Made by a program: the position numbers and the translations under genes. Shown here in pieces: positions 49,360-58,363 of a stretch of 64,000 bases of DNA. A model generated the notes under the pieces. The model made no database searches. It had not been told where the DNA came from and saw only the letters and a list, made by a program, of their open reading frames with translations. This DNA is from JAAYQA01 sp964510345 (GTDB lineage Bacteria; Bacillota; Clostridia; Tissierellales; Peptoniphilaceae). Where the stretch lies: contig CAZEBB010000006.1 of assembly GCA_964510345.1 (NCBI GenBank), positions 1 to 64,000 of the forward strand, given 5' to 3'. Position 1 is the stretch's first letter; each line of letters begins with the position of its first letter.

Positions 49360-51417
49360 TTACTTGTTGTACTCACATAATTTGTCATTACAGCGCACGG
49401 TGGTCCCTTTTTTCGTCGTCTTCTCCACTAACAATTCCTTGTTGCAGGTGGGGCACGTCGCACCGGTCGGTTTATCCCATGTCGCGTAATTGCAGTTGGG
49501 GAACGACGAACAGCCGTAAAAGACTTTTCCACGTTTGGATACGCGTTCCACCATCGGGCTCTGACATCGTGGGCACGCCACGCCGATCTCTTTGACGATG
49601 GGTTTGGTATAGGTGCAATCCGGGAAGCCCGTACACGCTTTGAAGCGACCGTAGCGACCTTGTTTGATCGCGATCGGCTTTCCGCATTGGGGACAGATTT
49701 CGTCGGTCAACTCGTCCATTACCTGAATCTTGCTCACTTCTTCTTCCGCTTTTTGGAGTTGCACTTTAAAGCCTTCATAGAAGTTCTCGATGACATCTTC
49801 CCACTGTGCGTCGCCGTCGGCGACCGCATCCAAGCGTTGTTCCATTTCAGCGGTGAAGCCGGAGTCGACGATTGTCGGAAAGTATTCAGACAAAATGTCA
49901 TTGACGACAAATCCGAGCTCCGTCGGCTGGAACACCTTTTGCGTAAGGGTCACATAGCGCCTCGCCTGTATCGTCGAAAGCGTCGGCGAATAGGTGCTCG
50001 GTCGTCCAATGCCTAGACGTTCCATCTGTTTGATCAGCGATGCAACCGTATAACGCGCCGGCGGTTTGGTAAAGTGCTGGAGCGGGTCGATCTTCTTGGC
50101 ATCGATCACCTCATCCTTCTCCAGCATCGGCAATTCGTTTTCTTTTGTCTCCATCGGGTAGACGCGCTGAAAGCCGTCAAACTGCATCCGGTTTCCGGTC
50201 GCACGGAACTGATAGCCGTTATTGTCCATCAGAATGACCGTGCTCAGGTATACAGCGTTCGCCATCTGTGAGGCGACGAGTCTCTCCCAAATGAGCTGGT
50301 AGAGCAAAAATTGGTCCTTTGTGAGCCTTTCCTGGATCGAGGCAGGGGTTCGCATGATACTGGTCGGTCGGATTGCCTCGTGGGCGTCCTGCGAGTTCTT
50401 ACGCTTGCCTGTATAGTTCTTTCCGCCGTTGGAATAGTTTTTACCGTACGTGCTCTCGATATACTCTTTGGCCTCCTGCACGATCAAGTCAGAGATGCGA
50501 ATCGAGTCCGTACGCATATAACTGATGACCCCTTCCGTTCCGGCTTTCCCGAGGTCGATCCCCTCGTAGAGCTGCTGTGCGATTTGCATCGTCTTGCGCG
50601 TGGAGAACCGAAGCTTTCTGGAGGCCTCCTGTTGTAGCGTACTCGTCGTAAACGGTACATACGGTGCACGGTTCTTCAACTGCTCCTCGCGACTCGTGAC
50701 GACAAAATTCTTCGGATCCAGTTTGTTGAGAATCTCGCTCGCCGATGCCTCATCGCCGATCTCCAATTTTTCTTTTTTCCCGACTTCGCGTTCTAAGACC
50801 GAGGTAAAGGTGATTTTGTCTTTCGTATGCTGCGCTTCAATCGTCCAATACTCTTGAGGAACAAACGCTTCTATTTCTTTTTCCCGGTCGCAGATCATCT
50901 TTACCGCGACCGATTGTACGCGTCCGGCGGATAGTCCGCGGTGTACTTTTTGCCAGAGGAGCGGGCTGATCTTATATCCCACCAAACGGTCCAAGATCCT
51001 TCTCGCCTGTTGCGCTTCGATCAGGTTGATCTTGAGCGCACGCGGTTGCTTCACCGCCTCCTTGACCGCATCTTTCGTAATCTCAGGAAACTCGACGCGG
51101 ATCGGCTCGTTCGGATCCAATTTCAATAAATGGGCGATATGCCAGGAGATCGCCTCTCCTTCGCGGTCAGGGTCGGTTGCGAGAACGACGGCATCGCTCT
51201 TTTTTGCCGCTTTCTTTAACTCTTCGACAATCGGACCTTTCCCTCGAATCGTAATATATTTCGGTTCGAAACGTTTCTCCGTATCGATCCCGAGACTGCT
51301 TTTCGGCAGGTCTCTGACATGTCCGACCGATGCCATGACTTTATAATTTCTGCCCAGCATTTTCGCGATCGTCTTGGCCTTTGTCGGCGACTCTACAATG
51401 ACTAATCGATTTGCCAT
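49360..51417 (-). CDS. topA: DNA topoisomerase I
   Basis: Type IA topoisomerase of 685 residues that relaxes negative supercoils. The Toprim domain has LVIVESPTKAKTIAKML and the acidic DPDREGE near 82-88. The catalytic Tyr300 lies in EGVISYMRTDS. The C-terminus carries three zinc-ribbon repeats (CPQC...C, CPRC...C, CPTC...C), the last ending CNDKLCEYNK. Length and layout fit Bacillota TopA. It follows dprA by 12 bp, the usual dprA-topA order. Confidence 0.98.
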   Translation of the reverse strand: MANRLVIVESPTKAKTIAKMLGRNYKVMASVGHVRDLPKSSLGIDTEKRFEPKYITIRGKGPIVEELKKAAKKSDAVVLATDPDREGEAISWHIAHLLKLDPNEPIRVEFPEITKDAVKEAVKQPRALKINLIEAQQARRILDRLVGYKISPLLWQKVHRGLSAGRVQSVAVKMICDREKEIEAFVPQEYWTIEAQHTKDKITFTSVLEREVGKKEKLEIGDEASASEILNKLDPKNFVVTSREEQLKNRAPYVPFTTSTLQQEASRKLRFSTRKTMQIAQQLYEGIDLGKAGTEGVISYMRTDSIRISDLIVQEAKEYIESTYGKNYSNGGKNYTGKRKNSQDAHEAIRPTSIMRTPASIQERLTKDQFLLYQLIWERLVASQMANAVYLSTVILMDNNGYQFRATGNRMQFDGFQRVYPMETKENELPMLEKDEVIDAKKIDPLQHFTKPPARYTVASLIKQMERLGIGRPSTYSPTLSTIQARRYVTLTQKVFQPTELGFVVNDILSEYFPTIVDSGFTAEMEQRLDAVADGDAQWEDVIENFYEGFKVQLQKAEEEVSKIQVMDELTDEICPQCGKPIAIKQGRYGRFKACTGFPDCTYTKPIVKEIGVACPRCQSPMVERVSKRGKVFYGCSSFPNCNYATWDKPTGATCPTCNKELLVEKTTKKGTTVRCNDKLCEYNK

Positions 51418-51429
51418 ATTTTCACCTTT

Positions 51430-52491
51430 CTATCCCGTATAAAAGCATAAACCGCTGCGCACTTCCAGCAAACCGCGCATTTCGAGCAATGTGACGAGCG
51501 TGTGCATTTCATGAACTGGGAGTTTCGTCCTTTCTACTAATTCATCGACCGAAAACGGCCGTTCTTTCAATATTTCAATCATCAGGGTTTCATCCTCGGA
51601 GAGATCGTATGTGGCTTTCTCCTGCTTTTTCTTTCGTAAGCTCAGCATCGCGATCGCCTCCAATATGTCGTCCGCCGAAGTGACGAGAGACGCACCGTCT
51701 TGAATCAGGCGATTACACCCGACGGAGTAGAGGCTGTTGAGGTTTCCCGGTACGGCGAATACATCTTTCCCCTGCGAGAGCGCGTGGGCCGCCGTGCTCA
51801 TCGTCCCGCTTTTTTCCTTCGCCTCGATCACTAAGAGACCGATCGAAAGCCCGGCGATGATGCGATTGCGAAATGGGAAATGATGTGGGAGCGGTTGCGC
51901 CCAACTCGGGAATTCAGACAGGATACAACCGTTTTGTTCGACCTCGCGGTAGAGCGCGCGGTGAGAGGACGGATACACCGTTTTCAAACCGTTACCGAGC
52001 ACGCCGATCGTACGTGTCCCATGTTGTAACGCCGTCTCGTGTGCGATGCGGTCGATCCCCAAGGCGAGGCCGGAAATAATCGTCACGTCATAGGCCGCCA
52101 TTTCCCTGACCAACTTCTCACATGCCCAAGCGCCGTAGGGTGTGCACTTTCGTGAACCCACTACTCCTACGGCCAATTGATCCACAGGATCATATGTACC
52201 TTTGGCGTAGAGGAGCAGAGGCGCATCCGGGATATTGGCCAGTACTTGCGGGTAGTCCTCTTCATCACGCAAGGACACGGTCATCCCTGATTCTTCCAGT
52301 TGCTCCATGAGCAATCCTACTTCGGAATCTTTCGGCTCTACTTTAAAGTGCTTGGCATACGGCCGTTTCCCACGGTCGGCAGCGCCTAAAAAGGCGGTAA
52401 TCGATCCGTAGTCACACAGTACTTGTTCCAGTGTACTCTGTGAAACATTATTCTCATGATACCATATCAGCAGATCGCGATCGAACATCAT
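51430..52491 (-). CDS. dprA: DNA processing protein DprA
   Basis: Single-strand DNA-binding RecA loader for transformation, about 353 residues. The extended Rossmann core has VGSRKCTPYGAWACEKLV, ISGLALGIDRIAHETAL and the GNGLKTVYPSSHRALY and LSEFP segments. A C-terminal winged helix ends with LEMRGLLEVRSGLCFYTG. The ATG at 52491 follows AAAAGGGGA; a longer open frame is not preferred. Coupled to topA. Confidence 0.94.
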   Translation of the reverse strand: MMFDRDLLIWYHENNVSQSTLEQVLCDYGSITAFLGAADRGKRPYAKHFKVEPKDSEVGLLMEQLEESGMTVSLRDEEDYPQVLANIPDAPLLLYAKGTYDPVDQLAVGVVGSRKCTPYGAWACEKLVREMAAYDVTIISGLALGIDRIAHETALQHGTRTIGVLGNGLKTVYPSSHRALYREVEQNGCILSEFPSWAQPLPHHFPFRNRIIAGLSIGLLVIEAKEKSGTMSTAAHALSQGKDVFAVPGNLNSLYSVGCNRLIQDGASLVTSADDILEAIAMLSLRKKKQEKATYDLSEDETLMIEILKERPFSVDELVERTKLPVHEMHTLVTLLEMRGLLEVRSGLCFYTG

Positions 52492-52548
52492 ACTTCCCCT
52501 TTTACATTTCATAGTATCATAGACCGCGCCAAGGTCAAGTTACGAATA

Positions 52549-52582
52549 GAAAAAACCCTCCGCAAAAAATGCAGAGGGTTTC
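52549..52582 (-). terminator. Rho-independent terminator after the first cstA gene
   Basis: AAACCCTC pairs with GAGGGTTT around a 13-base loop, followed by a T run on the minus strand. Confidence 0.88.
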
Positions 52583-52599
52583 TCTTTATATAGTGGAAG

Positions 52600-54075
52600 C
52601 TACGCCTTTTTATGGAGCAGTTCCTCTTTGTGTTTCTTGGCATGGCTCAGCGTATACCAAGCGTACAATGCGGTGATGATCGCCGCTACGATATAAGAAG
52701 CGGTGTAGCTGCCTTCCATACCGAGCAGTTTATCCAAGTTCAGCCCAATCTGCGCATGCAGAATGTAGCTGGTGATAATAAACGTATAGAACATCCCCGG
52801 AATGAGCCCGATGAAGTAGTTCTTTTTACGAATATACAGATACGTTGCGATCGTAGCCAGCGCGAAGATGGCGATCGTTTGGTTCGTCCATGCGAAGTAT
52901 CTCCACAGGATGTTAAAGCCTGCCGGATTCATTTTGGAGATGACCAGAATGATAATCGCAGGGATAAACAGTGCCGAAGAGAGAAGAACGCGGTTTTTCG
53001 CCGGTTTTTGGTCGATGTGGAATTGCTCAGCGACCATCAGACGAAGTGAACGGAACGCCGTGTCGCCGGAGGTGATCGGGAGTACGACAACGCCGATAAT
53101 CGCGATAATCGCGCCGATATTGCCCAAGAATTCTCTGGAGATAACGCCAACCATCAAAGTCGCTTGTGTATCGATCGGAGTCCCACGTCCAAAGAGTACC
53201 ATCGCTCCACCTGCCCAACACATTGCGATAAAGCCTTCAATGAGCATCATGTTGTAGAATGTCATGCGGCCTTCTTTTTCATGCTTGACGGTACGGGAAA
53301 TCAGGCACGACTGGCTGCCGTGGAAACCGGAGAGGATTCCGCAGGCAACGGTGATGAAGAAGATCGGAACAAACGGTACACCACTGGGGTGTCCAAAGAG
53401 TGGTGCTTCGTTAATGTTGACCAGATTGGCACCGCCGTCCATCAAGATACCCACAAAAATTCCAACGGCGGAAAGAATCAAGAACGCTCCGAAGATCGGG
53501 TACACGCGACCGATGATCGCGTCGATCGGGAACAGGGTTGCGCAAATATAGTAGATAAAGATGATCGCGTATACGACCCAAACGACCGGATTCGTAAATG
53601 CGGTATCCGCACCGAGGATCTCTTTTACGATGAGGTCGCCCGGCGTGTAAACAAATACGACACCGACGAGCAGCATCAAAATCCATGTGAGGATATTGTA
53701 GAAGTTGAAGACTTTGCCGCCTAAGTACTTTTTGATGATTTTGGGCATTTGTGCGCCGTCTTCACGCATGGAGATCATCCCGTTGAAGTAGTCATGCGCG
53801 GAACCCGCCAATACGCAGCCGACCGGAATCGTAATAAATGCGATGGGTCCAAACAGAATCCCTTGGATCGGTCCTAAGATCGGTCCGGTACCTGCGATAT
53901 TGAGCAGTTCGATCAGTGAGTTCTTCCATGTCTTCATAGGGACGTAGTCGACACCGTCCATGAGTGCAATCGCCGGGGTTTCTCTGTCGTCCGGTTCGAA
54001 TTGCGATTCGCAATACTTTCCGTAGAAAATTCCGCCTACGATCAGAATCGCGATTCCGATTAAAAATGTTGTCAT
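52600..54075 (-). CDS. CstA-family carbon starvation transporter, copy 1
   Basis: Membrane protein of 491 residues with about 14 to 16 hydrophobic segments. CstA-family motifs are present: an N-terminal CESQFEPDDRETPAIALMDG-type loop, then LLNIAGTGPILGPIQGILFGP and the GFHGSQSCLISRT segment. CstA/BtsT proteins take up pyruvate or peptides. It is the short form without the C-terminal extension of E. coli CstA. It lies 30 bp after a ferritin-like gene and shares that gene's promoter. A near-identical paralog is at 54796. Confidence 0.92.
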   Translation of the reverse strand: MTTFLIGIAILIVGGIFYGKYCESQFEPDDRETPAIALMDGVDYVPMKTWKNSLIELLNIAGTGPILGPIQGILFGPIAFITIPVGCVLAGSAHDYFNGMISMREDGAQMPKIIKKYLGGKVFNFYNILTWILMLLVGVVFVYTPGDLIVKEILGADTAFTNPVVWVVYAIIFIYYICATLFPIDAIIGRVYPIFGAFLILSAVGIFVGILMDGGANLVNINEAPLFGHPSGVPFVPIFFITVACGILSGFHGSQSCLISRTVKHEKEGRMTFYNMMLIEGFIAMCWAGGAMVLFGRGTPIDTQATLMVGVISREFLGNIGAIIAIIGVVVLPITSGDTAFRSLRLMVAEQFHIDQKPAKNRVLLSSALFIPAIIILVISKMNPAGFNILWRYFAWTNQTIAIFALATIATYLYIRKKNYFIGLIPGMFYTFIITSYILHAQIGLNLDKLLGMEGSYTASYIVAAIITALYAWYTLSHAKKHKEELLHKKA

Positions 54076-54105
54076 TTACCTAACTCCTTTGTAGCAATGT
54101 TTCTG

Positions 54106-54600
54106 TTACATACCGCGTCCTGCCATGGCAAAGTCGCGTTGTCTTTCCAGGATCATTTGCAAGTGCTTTTTCTCTTCTTTGAGAATGATGGCCATTTGCT
54201 CCGGTGCTAAATCCGGGTACAGGCGCATCAATTCCGATACAAAGAAGACTGCGTCTCTCTCTACGCGCTCAGCAAGATCGTAAATCTGGGTTCTACCCCA
54301 AATACGTTTGCTGTCATTCAGGATCTCGTCGAAGTCATTGGCCAAATTAAACTGCAGCAATAAATCCATATAGTTGGCATCGTCTTCTTCGAGCTCAATG
54401 ATCGATTTTCCTTCGAACTGCTTCAATAAAGCTGTGTAAATCGACTCGTGACGCTCCTCGTCCTGCGCAAGCTTTTCAAAGAAAAGCGCTCCTTTTTTCT
54501 CATCTCCATTTGCGGCGATCTGTCGGTAAAACTCAGCCACTTTTTTCTCATTGAAGATGATTGTGTTCAAAAGCTTCTCTCCATTCCATTGTACGGTCAT
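54106..54600 (-). CDS. Ferritin-like di-iron protein (rubrerythrin-type, no rubredoxin domain)
   Basis: Four-helix protein of 164 residues. Candidate metal ligands are Glu in NEKKVAEFYRQIA, EERHESIY, ERDAVFFVSEL and KEEKKHLQ, giving the two EXXH-type pairs of the ferritin superfamily. No rubredoxin Cys cluster is present, so it is not a full rubrerythrin. Related clostridial proteins are linked to peroxide or oxygen defence; the role here is inference. The ATG at 54600 follows AAGGAGG. It has its own promoter and leads into cstA copy 1. Confidence 0.85.
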   Translation of the reverse strand: MTVQWNGEKLLNTIIFNEKKVAEFYRQIAANGDEKKGALFFEKLAQDEERHESIYTALLKQFEGKSIIELEEDDANYMDLLLQFNLANDFDEILNDSKRIWGRTQIYDLAERVERDAVFFVSELMRLYPDLAPEQMAIILKEEKKHLQMILERQRDFAMAGRGM

Positions 54601-54638
54601 GATGGTTCCTCCTTTCATGGTAGTGTGGTAACACCTTT

Positions 54639-54667
54639 AGTATAGCTGATATCTCTTGATTTCGCAA
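54639..54667 (-). promoter_or_regulatory. Sigma-A promoter for the ferritin-like gene and cstA copy 1
   Basis: TTGCGA and TATACT have a 17-base spacer, about 40 bases upstream of the ATG at 54600. Confidence 0.75.
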
Positions 54668-54755
54668 AATTTCTTCCTATATATAAATATATGAGATGAT
54701 AAGCGAAATCAATCCAACGAAAATTGCGGAAGTTAGGTAAATGAGAACTCTATGC

Positions 54756-54782
54756 AAAGACCCGACCGTTGAAGGCCGGGCC
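54756..54782 (-). terminator. Possible terminator after the second cstA gene
   Basis: GCCCGGCC can pair with GGTCGGGTC around six bases, but only TTT follows, so termination would be weak. Confidence 0.5.
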
Positions 54783-54795
54783 AATACATACCACG

Positions 54796-56274
54796 TTATG
54801 CTTTTCTGTGCAGCAATTCTTCTTTATGATTCTTGGCGCGGTTAATCGTAAACCATGCGTACAGTGCGGTTAATACACCTGCTACGATATACGATACGGT
54901 ATAGCTGTCGCCTCTTCCCAGCAGCGCATCCAGATTGAGTCCGATTTGCGCATGTAGGATATAGCTCAAAATGATGAAGGTATAGAACATTCCGGGGATC
55001 AGCCCGATAAAGTAGTTCTTCTTACGGATATACAGATACGTCGCGATCGTCGCCAGTGCAAAGATGGCGATCGTTTGGTTCGTCCATGCGAAGTATCTCC
55101 AGAGGATGTTAAAGCCTGCCGGATTCATCTTCGCGATGACCAGAATGATGATCGCGGGGATGAACAGTGCCGACGACAACATCACGCGGTTTTTGGACGG
55201 CTTCTGATCGATATTAAACTGCTCGGCTACCATCAGACGCAGCGAGCGGAACGCCGTGTCGCCGGAGGTAATCGGAAGCACGATAACGCCGATAATCGCG
55301 ATAATCGCGCCGACATTGCCCAAGAACTCTCTGGAGATCGTACCGACCATCAAGGTCGCTTGCGTGTCGATCGGAGTGCCTCTTCCAAAGAGGACCATGG
55401 CTCCCCCTGCCCAGCACATCGCGATAAAGCCTTCGATGAGCATCATGTTGTAGAATGTCATGCGACCTTCTTTTTCGTGGCGAACCGTTCGGGAGATCAA
55501 GCACGATTGGCTGCCGTGGAAGCCGGAAAGGATACCGCAGGCCACGGTGATAAAGAAGATCGGGATAAAGGGTACCCCACCGGGGTGCCCGGTAAAGAGC
55601 GGCGCTTCGTTAATGTTGACCAGATTGGCTCCGCCATCCATCATAATCCCGACAAAGATTCCCACGGCTGACAAGATCAAAAATGCGCCGAAGATCGGGT
55701 ACACGCGACCGATGATCGCATCAATCGGAAATAACGTAGCGATGATGTAGTATACAAAGATGGCTCCGTAGACGACCCACACGATCGGATTCGTGAATGC
55801 CGTGTCCGCACCGAGAAGCTCTTTTACGATGAGGTCTCCCGGGGTGTAGACAAACACGACGCCGACGAGCAGCATCAGGATCCATGTCAGGATATTGTAC
55901 ACGTTAAACACTTTTCCGCCTAAGTACTTCTTGATAATACGGGGCATTTGTGCGCCGTTCTCACGCATCGAGATCATTCCGTTGAAATAGTCATGTGCGG
56001 AGCCTGCCAATACGCAGCCGACCGGTATCGTAATAAATGCGATGGGGCCAAACAGGATCCCCTGAATCGGTCCTAAGATCGGTCCGGTACCTGCGATATT
56101 GAGCAGCTCGATCAATGAGTTTTTCCACGTCTGCATCGGAACGTAGTCGACGCCGTCCATGAGTGCAATTGCCGGCGTTTCTCTGTCATCCGGTTCAAAT
56201 TGCGATTCGCAATACTTGCCGTAGAGAATTCCACCTACGACCAGAATCGCGATACCAACTAAAAATGTAGTCAT
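54796..56274 (-). CDS. CstA-family carbon starvation transporter, copy 2
   Basis: 492-residue paralog of copy 1. Nearly all the protein is identical by eye, including MTTFLVGIAILVVGG, the CESQFEPDDRETPAIALMDG-type loop and the GFHGSQSCLISRT segment, with differences scattered at conservative positions and in the C-terminus (NRAKNHKEELLHRKA here). The two genes are about 700 bp apart with the ferritin-like gene between them, which points to a local duplication. It has an independent promoter, so the copies may be expressed under different conditions. Confidence 0.92.
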   Translation of the reverse strand: MTTFLVGIAILVVGGILYGKYCESQFEPDDRETPAIALMDGVDYVPMQTWKNSLIELLNIAGTGPILGPIQGILFGPIAFITIPVGCVLAGSAHDYFNGMISMRENGAQMPRIIKKYLGGKVFNVYNILTWILMLLVGVVFVYTPGDLIVKELLGADTAFTNPIVWVVYGAIFVYYIIATLFPIDAIIGRVYPIFGAFLILSAVGIFVGIMMDGGANLVNINEAPLFTGHPGGVPFIPIFFITVACGILSGFHGSQSCLISRTVRHEKEGRMTFYNMMLIEGFIAMCWAGGAMVLFGRGTPIDTQATLMVGTISREFLGNVGAIIAIIGVIVLPITSGDTAFRSLRLMVAEQFNIDQKPSKNRVMLSSALFIPAIIILVIAKMNPAGFNILWRYFAWTNQTIAIFALATIATYLYIRKKNYFIGLIPGMFYTFIILSYILHAQIGLNLDALLGRGDSYTVSYIVAGVLTALYAWFTINRAKNHKEELLHRKA

Positions 56275-56330
56275 GATTCCCTCCTTCAGGAAATTTTGAT
56301 ATACGCAAATCGCTATATATCAACATTTTT

Positions 56331-56359
56331 AGTTTACCCCAATGATATAATTTATGCAA
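56331..56359 (-). promoter_or_regulatory. Sigma-A promoter for cstA copy 2
   Basis: TTGCAT and TAAACT have a 17-base spacer, with the -10 about 57 bases upstream of the ATG at 56274. Confidence 0.7.
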
Positions 56360-56704
56360 ATTGATGTTTTCGATTAATACATCCTATATATTATATAATA
56401 GGAAGAGATCACACGGCATCGTCTGTAATGTAAAAAAGTTTATTTTTTACTTTTTTGATGTAAATTGAGTAGTGAGAACAAAAAAAAGGCATTACGCCCT
56501 TTGAAAGTGTAGACAAACCCACTCAAGTCATTTCGACCGAGCATTGTCTCGCGAGTGGAGAAATCTCGAACCGCAATTTTACTTGCTTTCAGAGATCCCT
56601 CCATTCGCATTCGCTTAGGTTCGCAAAAGCATGCGAAATACAAAAATCGTACCGGGATAACAGATTCAGTACTTTGTCATCAGTCTCAAAGGGTATGTGC
56701 CCTG
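56360..56704. other. Gap without a supported gene; possible terminator inside
   Basis: About 345 bases between cstA copy 2 and the AIM24 gene. An AAAGGGCGTAATGCCTTT hairpin followed by T residues on the minus strand lies near 56482-56504 and may end the AIM24 transcript. Open frames here lack ribosome binding sites and recognisable products. Confidence 0.6.
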
Positions 56705-57385
56705 TTATTTACTCCCGGGAAGATACGGACTCATGCGTTGCGCAACGGTTGAAATCGGGTGTGTTTGCAGTACGATCTTACCCGGTCCGGTCAATACCGT
56801 ATTGAACAATCCTTCTCCGCTGAAGAGGATGTTCTTTAGCCCTTTGTTCTGTACGATATCGATCTGTACCGTATCCTCCATCATCGCGAGATACCCCGTA
56901 TCGACGATCATCGTCTCCCCTGCCGCCAGTTCATAGACCTTGCTTCCACCATCGATTTCAATAAAGGCGATTCCATGTCCGGACAAACGCTGCATGATAA
57001 ACCCTTCACCGCCGAAGAGGCCTGCGCCAATTTTCTTACGGAAGAACATGCTGAGTTCGACCGTGCTTTCCGCCGCTAAAAAGCCGGATTTTTGCACGAT
57101 GACGTCTTTGCCCGGCACGATTTCCACCGGAATGATCTCTCCGGGGAAAGTCGTCGCAAACGAGACAAAGCCCGGTCGAGACGCCGTAAAGGAGTTCAAA
57201 AACAGTGATTCGCCTGACAGCGCCCTTCCGAACATCTTTCCCGCGCCTCCACCGGTGCTCGCCTCCATCACGATGTCCTGCGACATCCAAGCCATAGCGC
57301 CCGACTCCGTGATCATGCTTTCGCCCGTGTCCAACTCACACAACACATAGGGAAAATTTGATCCTTCGATTGTGTATTTCATCAT
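56705..57385 (-). CDS. AIM24/TIGR00266-family protein
   Basis: Protein of about 226 residues of the AIM24 (DUF124) family, a beta-rich fold of unknown molecular function. The Gly-rich repeats STGGGAGKMFGRALSGESLFLNSF and GAGLFGGEGFIMQRLSGHG are the family hallmark. GGAGG lies just upstream of two adjacent ATG codons at 57385 and 57382; the second has the better spacing. It stands alone between cstA and the ccs genes, with no operon partner. Confidence 0.88.
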   Translation of the reverse strand: MMKYTIEGSNFPYVLCELDTGESMITESGAMAWMSQDIVMEASTGGGAGKMFGRALSGESLFLNSFTASRPGFVSFATTFPGEIIPVEIVPGKDVIVQKSGFLAAESTVELSMFFRKKIGAGLFGGEGFIMQRLSGHGIAFIEIDGGSKVYELAAGETMIVDTGYLAMMEDTVQIDIVQNKGLKNILFSGEGLFNTVLTGPGKIVLQTHPISTVAQRMSPYLPGSK

Positions 57386-57503
57386 TTCACCTCCATGGGG
57401 ATTGCTCGTAATCTACCTTACGAACACCCCGTATATACCCTCACGAAATCAGAATCCCACATAAAGTAGATAATTTCAATTTTGTCAAATCTGAATCGCA
57501 TAG

Positions 57504-57529
57504 AAAAACCGGGGTCAGTGAACCCGGTT
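57504..57529 (-). terminator. Rho-independent terminator after ccsA
   Basis: AACCGGGTT pairs with the CCCCGGTT arm around a short loop, followed by TTTCT on the minus strand, 12 bases after the ccsA stop. Confidence 0.82.
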
Positions 57530-57541
57530 GATTTCATCTTC

Positions 57542-58363
57542 CTATACGTAACTGTGGATGGAAGGCAGGATGGTATTCACGCCGATATAGGTGAAGATCA
57601 CACAGCCAAAGCCGATGATCGAAAACCACGCCGCCTGTTTTCCATGCATCCCTTTGCGCTTCCTCTGATGCAAATAGATCGTGTAGATGATCCAGGTGAC
57701 CAGCGACCACGTCTCTTTCGGGTCCCACGCCCAGTAGCGCCCCCAGGAGTATTGGGCCCAGATCGCACCTGTGATGATACAGAGCGTCAAAAAGAGATAG
57801 CCGAGCTGGATCGCCTTGTAGCTGATCTCATCCAGATGTTCTTCCGGCGGCAAGTCGAGTGAACTGCTCTGCTTTTGCGCCTGCTTGACGAGATACATAA
57901 TCGAGACTCCGCACGCGACGGCAAAGGATCCGTAGCCGATCACAGCAAAGCTTACGTGGATTGCGAGCCAGCTGCTCTGGAGTGCGGGCATCAGCGGACG
58001 TACTTCGCGATTTTGCATCGCCGCATATCCGATGATCAAAAATAGCAATGGCGTCACGAAGGTTCCCATTGTTCGATTGGGATACTTGCGCTCAAAGAGG
58101 AGAAATATCAGCGCAATTCCCCACGCAAAAGCCGTGGCAAATTCATACTGGTTGGCGAGTGGAAATCGCCCCGACCCGAGTCCTCGGGAGAGGATCGCAA
58201 CCGAGTGCACGAGAAAACCGATCTTTACGCCGATCGATCCCCAGTGTGCCAATTTTTCTTTTTTACTCACAAAACTGACAAAATAGAGAATCGTCGACAA
58301 CAAATACAATACGACGGCAACGGTAAACAAGATGCTTTCCAGCCAAATAAAAGTTTGATTCAT
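57542..58363 (-). CDS. ccsA: Cytochrome c biogenesis protein CcsA (ResC-like)
   Basis: Heme-handling membrane protein of 273 residues with about eight hydrophobic segments. The WWD-type signature WGRYWAWDPKETWSLVTW, which binds heme for transfer, is near the C-terminus, and external His residues are in HVSFAVIGYG and the early LVHSVAILSRG. It works with CcsB/ResB in System II to attach heme to secreted apocytochromes. Its start overlaps the ccsB stop by 4 bp. The only c-type cytochrome in the window is the neighbouring NrfA. Confidence 0.93.
   Translation of the reverse strand: MNQTFIWLESILFTVAVVLYLLSTILYFVSFVSKKEKLAHWGSIGVKIGFLVHSVAILSRGLGSGRFPLANQYEFATAFAWGIALIFLLFERKYPNRTMGTFVTPLLFLIIGYAAMQNREVRPLMPALQSSWLAIHVSFAVIGYGSFAVACGVSIMYLVKQAQKQSSSLDLPPEEHLDEISYKAIQLGYLFLTLCIITGAIWAQYSWGRYWAWDPKETWSLVTWIIYTIYLHQRKRKGMHGKQAAWFSIIGFGCVIFTYIGVNTILPSIHSYV

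Noticed and set aside
56440..56643. 67-codon minus-strand open frame between cstA and the AIM24 gene
   Set aside because: No good ribosome binding site, no hydrophobic or domain pattern, and it runs across a likely terminator hairpin.
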